Source: Cristatella mucedo
Lineage: Eukaryota; Bryozoa; Phylactolaemata; Cristatellidae
Direction of reading: 5' to 3'
DNA: 64,000 nt
NCBI GenBank assembly: GCA_009760855.2
Contig: WPIO01000023.1
Coordinates: 4,427,501-4,491,500 of the forward strand
The number at the start of each line of letters is the position of its first letter. Position 1 is the first letter of the stretch. The notes beneath the pieces are model-generated. The model saw only the letters and a list, made by a program, of their open reading frames with translations. It did not search any database and was not told the DNA's origin. Shown piece after piece: positions 43,548-64,000 of this stretch. The position numbers were made by a program, and so were the translations under genes.

Positions 43548-46143
43548 TCATATCATCATATCACGTTCCATCATAACGAGTACTGATAGCTTACCGCCTG
43601 TCGCTTCTGCGGAATTCAGGCAATCGCCTGCTGGGATATAACCAATGCAAGACCCAGCATCTTGCCAAAGTAGCAGCAAACAGCGTCACTCAGATACCGT
43701 CAGACTCCAGCGTGGCTCCATATTTTTGGAACTCGATAACTCTCATGAGCTAGTTTATTTGGAGCACAGCTCGGGTTCCTTCTGTTATCTCGCTGACGCT
43801 TTTCGGTAAAAAAACACTGCTCACTGTAGTGGGATCAGAATCGGAGATCCACTGCAGGACGTTGATATGCGCTCCGTTTGTCGGTGCAACATGTGCAGTT
43901 TTTATCCCTATAGCTTTGCCTGATGGCCAGAGGAGAATTTCGTGGCATGTTTTTCAAGCACATTTTTTATCATTATTTTTATTATAATAATATTATTATA
44001 TTATTATATTATATTATAATTATTATTATATTATTATTTATATATTTTATTGCTTATTATATTTTATTCGACGGACGGATAATCGCTGCATCGACCTGAT
44101 GTGGTGTGGAGTACAGGCCAAAGCTACTACGAGGCTCATAGCTACTCACGTCTGACAAGCCGAATGAGATGGCCATGAACTCGTCTGACAAGCCGAAGGG
44201 AAAAGAGCGTCAACACTAACTACTCTGATGTGGCCAGACTTTGCTGGATCGGCTGAATGGCACTGAACTATCCGTTTAGGTCTAGAGCACTCAGCAGGCT
44301 AAAAGCTTTGCTTAAGCGGCTGCATACCTTGTAGCGCCGGTCAGAGCACGTACGCAGGCTAGAAGAAAAGTCCCAGCCGTCTATATGCAGAAAAGTTATA
44401 CAGCTTCTCCGCACATCAGAAGAGACTTATAACTCCCACGTTCCAGCACGATTTTGACGCTGACTGTGTCTGATCGCTGTATTGACCACAACAAACGGTC
44501 AAGTGCCAGACAGCTTCGGGGATTTCACCGCTTAAGAAGTTGTTGAAATGCAATGTTTGCAGGTCAATACTATGATAGTCAAGCCGGCATCAAATCTTTA
44601 TTTGAGTAAAATTATCTGAGCCGACCGGTTACGATTACCGAGCCGCCTTTGAAATCGTTATAGGGGCAGCAACTTGACTAAATCTATGAATGAGCAGACT
44701 CAAAATATTATTGATCAGGAAGATAATAAGATCCTTCATTTTTTTACATCTGCACTAGCCAAAAACCACACTGTACGATACAGAAACTCGAGAACGCACA
44801 GTACGCCTATCCGTGTAGGCAGTTGATAATATCGGCAGCCATCTAATGCATTCTGTTATTAAAGCAATCGTGTAGGAGAGCTGATAAAAAACGGCTTCTC
44901 CCGTGAAACGGTTCGGTTAGATGCAGCCAAGCAACGCAAGGATTATTCAGTACCTTGAAAAAGCTGAGCGAGTAAAAAGAAAACTTCCAAAACGTAAATA
45001 ACGTCCCCACTGCCCCAGAGCGTGCCGTTTGAGTTCTTTCTTCCCTTTACCCTGTCTTGCCTTAAAAGAATCGTCGACTTCTCTGGTTAAAACTGCTGGT
45101 TAAACTCATAGGTTATAAGCGGATTCTTACCGTCCTTGCTGCACCACCACAAACTATGCTGACCGTTAAACTCGATCAAGCCGGAAGTACTGCTCGAGAT
45201 AGCAGACATTTGCGGTCGCGCAGCAAAAGTACGGCATATACCGTTAAGAGCACTACGCGGCTATACGCTGGCGCTGGTTCCGATGTGCTCATATACGCAG
45301 CTCCTAAAATAAAAGTATTTTTCAAACCTTCCACAATTACGACTGAACAAGGATAGCTGAGCATATTAAGTGTTTAACTTCACGATAGAATAAGCATCTC
45401 CTTGTTGCACGCTCCCCCCGCCATAAGCGACATCACTCGAGTCGAAACGATCCGGTAAACGGTGCTCGTTCAATAAGGCCACAGCGGCAAATTTTCAGCA
45501 CGCCGCACTATGGTCAGCAGACTTTCTCAAAATTCCCTAACCCTGCTGCCTCGACCCTTGTATCCGCATTCTCATCAAATGATAGCGGCCATAAATTAAT
45601 ATCACAGGGTCCGGTCGTACGGTTGACACTAAAGCATGAACGAGCCACATTAGGTCAGGTCACCCAGTGACCCATACGACCGCGCACCTTAGCGGGGCAG
45701 CACACGTGAGACATAAATTAGACAGCACGAATATAACTAGAACGTCGCGCGTGTGAAACAGCACAACACGGCCGGAAACTATAAGCAGCAAACCAACCAG
45801 TACGCCAGTCACCGACAGTGCTTAATTGGGGCTCGTGTGACCGATTGATTTTTCCAGTCGGGCGTCGGCAATGACAAGGATTAAGCTGCACCAACCACAT
45901 GTTATGTAAAAGATAAATATCTTTTCGTAAAGTGAAGTATCTATATTTCAAGCGAATTTACTTGGGTGGCAGTTCTTGGTAGACCGCCACAGCTTTCACG
46001 ATCCGGACGCACTCTTGACGCTGCCGCTAAGGCTTGTATTGCAGTGTATCCTCAGCATTGACCCAGAATCTTCCGAAATGCGATGCCAGCACGGGTAACC
46101 CAATCGCTATAGCCGTTCAGAATATACTATACAGGCACTAGTC
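43548..46143. other. DNA between two 127-bp repeats, upstream of the SLC12 start
   Basis: It is not LINE-like, keeps a fair number of CG dinucleotides and includes an AT-only stretch at 43965-44070. No coding segment was recognised. It could hold the SLC12 promoter or non-coding first exon. Confidence 0.4.
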
Positions 46144-46270
46144 TTCGCCGAAGGAGATCTTTAGCGCACTTGACTTCGGTTGATAAGAATGCCGTACACA
46201 AGTTCAGCAGGACCCTAATATAAGTAACAATTCTCTCTAAACAAAAAGAACGGACGACAGAGCTGAGCTA
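46144..46270 (+). repeat. 127-bp repeat, copy 2
   Basis: 126 of 127 positions equal copy 1. It ends about 210 nt before the SLC12 ATG, so it is probably part of the 5' UTR or proximal promoter. Confidence 0.9.
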
Positions 46271-46479
46271 ATAAGTCGGGCGGTCACGGGATAAACAGAG
46301 CTTACATACACATACGTACGAGCTTCGGTAGCGTCAAGACCCAGGGGATCACCAGCGAACCTCTAAACAATCCGAGTCTCTATCGGTCAAGGTCGTCCAC
46401 CCATTGGCGGTTTAGGTTAGCAGACTGCCTGCCGAACCCAGGTGAGCTGCTGTTACTCGATGGTGAATCTTCTAGCGTA

Positions 46480-57854
<11,375 letters not shown>

Positions 57855-57874
57855 GTGAGCTGTCTGCTTGCCAC

Positions 57875-57935
57875 TGCTGCTGCCGCCGCTGCTGTTGCTG
57901 CTGCTGCTGCTGCTGCCGCCGCTGCTGCTGCATGC
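57875..57935. repeat. Impure (GCT/GCC)n trinucleotide repeat beside an SLC12 donor
   Basis: About twenty CTG/CCG-type triplets begin about 20 nt after the donor of SLC12 exon 5. Confidence 0.9.
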
Positions 57936-58039
57936 AAGGGTTGCTTTGACGTGCGTGCCGAGCCTTGACATGAAAAGAGTAGCGCTAAGCTCGCTGGGCT
58001 TTCTATCTTCTCACTGGCGATAAAGTAAAAGTTGAAGGT

Positions 58040-58200
58040 TAGCTGATTTAACAGCCTCATTCAAATAGCGGCAAAAGAGCCTTCATGGCCAAATCACTGC
58101 TGCTTGCAGGGGGCAATGTAGGATCGATCGCCCAGTGCAGGACACGAACCCGCGACCTGGATCGAGAAGAGCGAGCACCTTGTGCCTTGCCTCAGGCACC
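58040..58200 (-). mobile_element. tRNA-derived SINE, family 1
   Basis: Minus strand: B box GGGTTCGTGTCC and the family body; moderately diverged. Confidence 0.7.
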
Positions 58201-58505
58201 GGATGCTCCCAGGATTGGCGAGAGGGGGCTGACCTTGCTCAGGCATTCAACTTTAGCCCGCTTTAGGTGGGTTGGGTTCGACTTTCCTCTCCGGAGAATG
58301 TGGAAAGGGAATGCAGAAATGTGCTCCACTAATTGTGGAGCTCTTACATCAGTAATTGCTGACATCGAGCTACAACCTGCAATCGTCGGAGAATATTTTC
58401 ACAGCGAATGTTTAGGCTTACCTGTACATGAGCGTACCGAATGAGGAGCTATCCAAAATGGATCCTCCGGGCAGCTTCATTCAAGCGATTTAATATATGT
58501 ATGCC

Positions 58506-58640
<135 letters not shown>

Positions 58641-59009
58641 TACAGTTAATTATTATAAAAATCGGTAAATGCACACTACAGTAACACAGCTGAACTGTGT
58701 GCATGTTGAATGTGTGCAAGGGCATGTGGACAGGCGTCTCTGCTCGTGTGTATGTGTCGTGCACCCGGTGTGAATGTGGTAGAGCTCTTCATCAATAAGC
58801 CATGGCATGCCACTGTCAACTTGGCCAAGTTCTGAGTGTGACATGGACTACTCACACGCTTGTGTTCGAAGCCGTTGCTGCTGAGTGCTCAAGTGAAGTG
58901 CCACCGTTGTCAGTTGGCACCAAGCCGGCTTACAGACTGTGAGGGTTCTATTCTGTATATGGATATAGGTGTATATTTAGTTATTTGCACAGACCTGTAT
59001 GCAGTTCGG

Positions 59010-59185
59010 TGAGTTGTAATGGCTCACTAGGTAAGGCGGTTGCTTTTCACGACATCGGCCCCAAGGTCGTGGGTTCGAATCCGTGGTGGGCGATCCTTTA
59101 TCGCCACTGCAAGCGGTGGTGATAGCCGTCAAGGCTCTTCTGTCGCCATACAAAAAGAGGCTGTTAAATCAGCTGGTATTTTTCT
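59010..59185 (+). mobile_element. tRNA-derived SINE, family 1 (best preserved)
   Basis: A box TGGCTCACTAGG, B box GGTTCGAATCC, hairpin ATCGCCAC-TGCAAGCG-GTGGTGAT, and the body through AGGCTGTTAAATCAGCTGG. It serves as the reference copy. Confidence 0.88.
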
Positions 59186-60714
59186 TAAATTCAGCTAGGT
59201 ACACGTGCACACACACACACACACACGTGTGTGTGCACACAAACACGCATATTTCTGGCTGTAAGCCTACAAAGTCGTGAAGACTAAATTGTTCTTATGC
59301 TAGAGAGTAAGTAGTCTACAACATGCAGTCAAAGCTCATTGGGCTAGGTGCAGTGCATTCTTTAGTGCTAGCACTCTCCTTTGCTCACAGTAAAGATGAA
59401 AAGGCAAGAGGCTTTGTGAATTAGGTCAGATGAGGAAGCTAGAAGTGAGAAAGATCCTACAAGGGACTGCTGAAAAGTCGGCACCAGAATCTGCAGCAGC
59501 AGCAGAAATAAGAACACCAGGAGCTAGCTCCGAAGTCCAGTACCCACAGGCTAAATATAATCACTAGTGTAGTTAAGTGAAGGAAAACCGAAGGCAGCTA
59601 ACTTATTGTCACGAGAGGTTGGAGCTGCTCGTGCGACCTTAAAGCTCTGAGCCTCCCTTTGATGCATGTGCAATAAATGAAGTTTTGTTTTACAATAAAT
59701 GATACAATGAATGAAGAGTGTTTTTTTCTGTCTTCCGTGTTGTTCGAGTGCATGATCACCTTGTTGTGATCAGCAACAACGCCTCTAGCACCTCTAGCAA
59801 AGCCGGGCCGAGACCATTCCCACCCTACCACACCGGATGCAGTTGATTGCTCTGCAGTTGATTGCCCCTCTTTATTTTGGAGCAGCTCCTGCAATGTGTG
59901 TGCTGACATTGGGGCGTTGATTTCCTGTGTGCCAGGAACGGATTTCCTGTGTTTGACCAAGACAGCAGGATGCCGGCATCACTTTCCTTGACAGGGATCT
60001 GATGACCCTCCCACAGAAGCAGCTCAGAACCACTCTTCCCCTCACAGCAGCAGCAGCACTGTTTTGCTTTGCTTGTTTGCTTTCGATCGGTAGCACTGAG
60101 CTTAACAGACTTTCTTCAGCAGGCCTATCCCACCTAGAGGGCCGCACGGCCACATGCCTTGTAGACTGTCTGATGCCTCTCGTCGCATGCTACTAAATGC
60201 CATCTCAATGCCGATAGGAATCCGCCCCCGGACCTCCATTGGAGCAGGCTTGATTTCAAGTTCCACAGCTTGTCCCTCCCAGATAGAAGGAAGGCAGCTA
60301 CACGGGTAATGGGGATTTGGAAGTTTGCTGCAGCTTTCTGAGAAAGAGATAAATCTACTGATTCGTCCAGGAGTCTGTGCCGGTTCATTTAATTGCCGGG
60401 CCCCCATCGAATGTGTTGCCTCGCAATGACCTTTTCATAGATGCCAGTGACATGGAGCCCAACGGTGTGCCTCCCGAATGTCTAGGGGGAGCATTTCGTT
60501 TGACACTCGAGTGTGTTAATCTTGGTGTCGGCCGGGCTTGCAGGAAGCCACGCTTACAGGCGCAGAAAGCTGCAGGGTCTAAGCTAGTCTGGCATTAAGT
60601 CATTCTGGCATAAAGAAGCTCCTCAGTGTGGCATTAAGTCTGGCATCAGTCTGACAAAAGAAGCTTATTTTTGACGCAGTATTCTAGTCCAGGCTGGTAT
60701 CCGCATTCGGTTCC
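59186..60714. other. SLC12 intron 5 segment, nothing recognised
   Basis: A short CA/GT inverted repeat at 59205-59240; no conserved exon found. Confidence 0.4.
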
Positions 60715-60985
60715 TGATAGATCCCAAGTTCCTTAGCGCGCTCAGCTACATTGGTGTAGATGCTGGACCAGAAGGCTTGGGCCGGTTGTCCTAGGTAAAG
60801 CAGCGTCAGCACGATTGCCGATCCATTTTAAGGGGTAGGTTTTCCAGTTTCTGAGTCACACTGGGTTTGCTCGTAACTAGTAAGTTAGTTGTGTCGTCAT
60901 TCGATTTGAGAAAGGTTATTGCCACATAAGTGCAAATGTGTGCAATGCATGCAGCAAGGAGCTTGTGCACCTTTCGGTACTAGTG
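60715..60985 (-). mobile_element. Decayed LINE fragment
   Basis: Minus-strand resemblance to the region around MGKPSVIQKLERL and NFLKLNDD of the main LINE. Confidence 0.5.
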
Positions 60986-61036
60986 AGCTTGCCAGGGAAA
61001 TTGGCAAGATGGGCAATCAGTGGCCGATGCATCAGC

Positions 61037-61099
61037 CATCAGGCATGCAAGCTGCAGTACAACACGGCAGCTTGCATGCCTGATGCCGTGTTGTACTGC
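61037..61099. repeat. Two overlapping, mutually exclusive hairpins
   Basis: Hairpin 1 pairs 61037-61055 with 61067-61085 (19 nt). Hairpin 2 pairs 61054-61069 with 61084-61099 (16 nt). All pairs are exact, but the arms overlap, so only one can form at a time. Confidence 0.92.
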
Positions 61100-61989
61100 T
61101 CTGGCAGTGTCGTATCCCCTGGCCCATGGTCTGTCCACTATCATGCAGCTGTTATCCATGCTGCCTTCTTCAGAGAGTGAACGTGTCCCACGTGATCAAC
61201 TGTGAAACTTCCTGGAAGCAATTGCGATCGGGTCTCCTGTGTGTCCTCTCCAACTCCTGTGTGTCCTCCTGACTGCACCATACTGTCGCGGCAATGCTGA
61301 GGCCTCTGATATCGGCACCAGGATTTAGCAGTGCCTTGCCTGTGCAAACTCTCTGCCAGGCAGGTGGGGGAGGGTTCACACTTGTGCTTGGGTGAGAGGT
61401 ATGTGTTACGAAGTCATTCAGCAAACATGACGCTGCTGCTGACTCTCGGCACCCAGTGCCTCCGGCCTACTACTGGATGTGCATTTGGTTTCCTCGGCAG
61501 CCCGGTTGTGACTCCGACCTTGCAGCACTTGCTTGACTGTTAATTTTGCTGCCCTTGATTATTTCAATAGCAAAATATTTCCTGCAAGACGATTAATTAA
61601 ATGTTCTGGTCGCGTCTGGGCTGTTTCAGCCCTGCTGCGTTTCCAGAGGCCCCGGTTCGAAGCCATATTTGTCGTTTGTCAGTGTTTGTGAGGCCTTTGC
61701 CGAACAGCTGCCGTACGAGCAGGGTAACCATAACGGTACAGTCACTGAATGCTTGTCTGGGGCACGGTTGGATGCTGCGATTGCCGAATGCCCAGCAATC
61801 GGCCCTGCCCGGCACTCTGATTTCAATCGGCAGTCTGCTCTGCTGTATCTTTCTCTCACACATCAAAGGGCATCTGCTGTTTATGGGGTTAATTAGTTGA
61901 GAGCCTTATTAGTTACGAGACTGCCTCCTGTGAGCTGCCCTCCTGCTGAATGCAAGTGAAAGTCTCTTGTTTCAGCGGCACCATCTCCC
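61100..61989. other. SLC12 intron 5 segment, nothing recognised
   Basis: Several short open frames without family resemblance. Confidence 0.4.
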
Positions 61990-62660
61990 GAATGTAATGT
62001 AATGTATCTTCGTCTGTAACTCCACAAAGTCATACAGACCATGTGGGTGCTACGCAGGAGAGTTTTGTATAGCGCACTCACAGCCTAAGCGGCTTTCGGT
62101 ACGCATTCGGTAGCCAACAGACTTCGTCTCACGCAACAAAGAGAAAGTGGGAAGCATAGCAGAGTCAGGAGAGCAGTTGAGGTAGTGAGTAGCTTGGAAG
62201 TAGCAGCTCACGACCACTGAAAAGGATGAGCCATAGTCGGCAGTAGGAGAGTAGTTGTCTCTGCATAAGAATTGTGGAAGCGAGTTTCACAGTCTAGGAC
62301 CTGAAGAGCTAAAGCTTCTGTCGCCAACTGTCTTTAAGCGGAGGAATGGGACAGCTAATTTATTGTCCACACAGGACCTGAGGGTGGAAACAGGCTGAAA
62401 CTGATGCAGCAGTTCAGCTATGTATGAAGGAGCCAAGCCGTGGCAGGCCTTGTGGGTAAGCGTAAGAACTTTGCTCTGCATCCTTTGCTCAACCGGCAAC
62501 CATCCTAGCTCTTTCAGCAAAGGAGACACGCGCTCAAACCACTGGGACTTGAAGACTAGCCTTGCAGCCATATTCATTGTCCGCTGTAGTGGCATAATAG
62601 CTTTCTTTGGTAGCCCAGCCAAAAGGGAATTACAATAATCCCGAATGGTGTCCCTTTAAG
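61990..62660 (-). mobile_element. LINE family B, 3' part
   Basis: The minus-strand frame (62622-62287) reads RTMNMAARLVF, LKELGWLPVEQRMQSKVLTL, HGLAPSYIAEL and LAVPFLRLKTVGDRSFSSSG, the C-terminal end of a CR1/L2-type reverse transcriptase ORF. The downstream region matches 33650-33850 closely. Confidence 0.8.
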
Positions 62661-63599
62661 GATCTTTCTTTAAGGCCTGCCTGCAGCTGCCGACGAATTT
62701 GGAAGCATTGCCCCAGCGTGGTTTTTGCCTGGAATACACCGAAAATAATAGCAAGATGCTCATCTGGTCACTTTGTGTAATTTTGAACTGAATTTGAAGC
62801 AGGTTGTCAAGAGCACAGCTTGGAATAGCTCGGTCTAGCTATAGATAGGCACTTCCTGTGCCCGGTTGATACGATGGCCATTCTGTCAAACATGACTAGA
62901 TAACATCTCACTAATGAGATTAATATATCGATTATTAGTTTAATTATAATTAATTTGAAACCCGTGATTTCAGGCGTTTTTATTTTACAAATCTGAATGT
63001 AATATGTACTCAGATTAAGTGTCAGTTTACCCAGCACCGGTGTGGCATCTGTATCAGTGCTGCTGATACCCTTGCCGGGTCACTTACGAGTTGCTAGCTG
63101 TGAAGCCTTTTCGGACTCAGCAGAAGTGAGTTAGAATGACATGAGCCACGTCCTTGAACAGCTTGAAAGAACACGGGAAGGTTGGACCCCATCTGACGGC
63201 ACCAGCTCGTGGTAGCAGTTGAATGCCGGCCGGATGCCATGCGATCTCCCCAGCCAGGTCGATTGATTTTCACGACTATGTTGGAGCTGTGGCGAGAATA
63301 TCTTCCTGGGCCATTTTGCTGCCCGTGTGTACTTGCATGAAGTGCCGCATCTTTATTAAACTGCCTCTCGGATGGCCATCGAAACCTCTCAACAGCATTT
63401 TACCTCTTCCGAGTCGATCGCGAGTACTCGGACGAGCATCAAAACACAAACAAGAATGGCCAAGACAGTTCGTTGTACAAGATACTGGAGCAAGGAACGA
63501 CTCGTGGTTGAGTAAGGATAGGTGTCTAACTGATTTCGGATTGAGAATTATCTTTTGCTTTCCAAGTTAGTTCCCTAACTAACCCAGGCGGTTTATTTT
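62661..63599. other. SLC12 intron 5 segment, nothing recognised
   Basis: No supported gene or repeat. Confidence 0.4.
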
Positions 63600-63780
63600 C
63601 CTCTAATAAAATACTGGCTGATTGAACAGCCTCTTTTGCATAGCAGCAGTAAAGCCTTTGAGGCTATCACCACCTCTTGCAGCAGCATTAAAGGATCACC
63701 CACTGCATGATTCGAACCCACGACCATGGCGCCGACGTCGTGAAGAGCGACCGCCTTACCTAGTGGGCTATCACCGCCGA
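63600..63780 (-). mobile_element. tRNA-derived SINE, family 1
   Basis: Minus strand: A-box-like TAGCCCACTAGGTAAGGCGG, B box GGTTCGAATCA, hairpin region and body AGGCTGTTCAATCAGC. Confidence 0.8.
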
Positions 63781-64000
63781 TTATCGTAGCTATAGCTGCT
63801 AAGCATGTCTCTCTTTGTAGCCTATTTTACCTTTTCCTTTATACAACATTCTTCGCAGGCTTCTCACTAGGCTCTTGGATGCCAAAGCATGGCACTGCCG
63901 ATTACTCGTTAATCACTGCCCGAGCTGGCGCTGTTCTCTTCTAATGTCAATGTGTATCTTTCAGCACAGTGCTCAGTGCTGGGCATGTATGCCACACTAC

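Noticed and set aside
45156-45356. Small plus-strand frame upstream of the SLC12 gene, possible upstream exon
   Set aside because: No family resemblance and no convincing splice sites; the ATG at 46480 gives a full N-terminus with the expected motifs.
58992-59105. Possible tRNA gene because of clear A and B boxes
   Set aside because: The same head with the same downstream body recurs at six or more places; it does not fold into a full cloverleaf with an acceptor stem that I can support. It is a SINE.
63955-64000. TTTCAG acceptor near the right edge, possible next SLC12 exon
   Set aside because: The 36 bases that follow give no reading frame resembling the SLC12 segment expected after GMEWEA.

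Overview
The window is animal nuclear DNA, most likely from an invertebrate. It has spliced genes with GT..AG introns, many non-LTR retrotransposon (LINE) copies of the CR1/L2 type, tRNA-derived SINEs, Tc1- and Tigger-like DNA transposon remains and long microsatellites. I cannot name the species. I found no rRNA, true tRNA, CRISPR array or bacterial-style operon. Exons were read by eye from conserved protein segments, splice signals and phase agreement, so UTRs and divergent exons may be missing.

Three host genes are recognisable. (1) RANBP9/10, minus strand, 19559 to 4847: seven exons covering the N-terminus, the whole SPRY domain and the segment after it; the LisH-CTLH-CRA half lies beyond the left edge. 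(2) TSNAXIP1, plus strand, 22222 to 37337: ten exons, nearly complete, with a clear stop codon; only the start codon is missing. (3) An SLC12 cation-chloride cotransporter of the NKCC/NCC branch, plus strand, 46480 to 57854: five exons holding a regulatory N-terminus with a kinase docking motif and a threonine cluster, then the first membrane helices; the rest lies beyond the right edge.

RANBP9/10 and TSNAXIP1 stand head to head across a CpG-rich stretch near 18.7-19.9 kb. Human RANBP10 and TSNAXIP1 are, as I recall, arranged the same way on 16q22.1, so this looks like old microsynteny and perhaps a shared promoter.

The rest is mostly mobile DNA in introns and between genes. One LINE family dominates. 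It has three young copies (1897-3414, 30565-31812, and 41262-43175 on the minus strand), a short fairly young one (3963-4339) and many decayed ones. Several newer copies sit in antisense inside older copies of the same family, with short target-site duplications still visible. The LINE ends in a conserved stem-loop followed by ATT repeats. One tRNA-headed SINE family carries the core of the same tail, so it was probably moved by the LINE machinery; a second SINE family has its own conserved hairpin. Near-perfect palindromes, a 127-bp duplication upstream of the SLC12 start and several very long microsatellites complete the picture. I saw no evidence for an entirely new multi-gene system. The most interesting signals are the conserved divergent gene pair, the shared LINE/SINE tail, the shared reading-frame lesion in two young LINEs and the palindromes.
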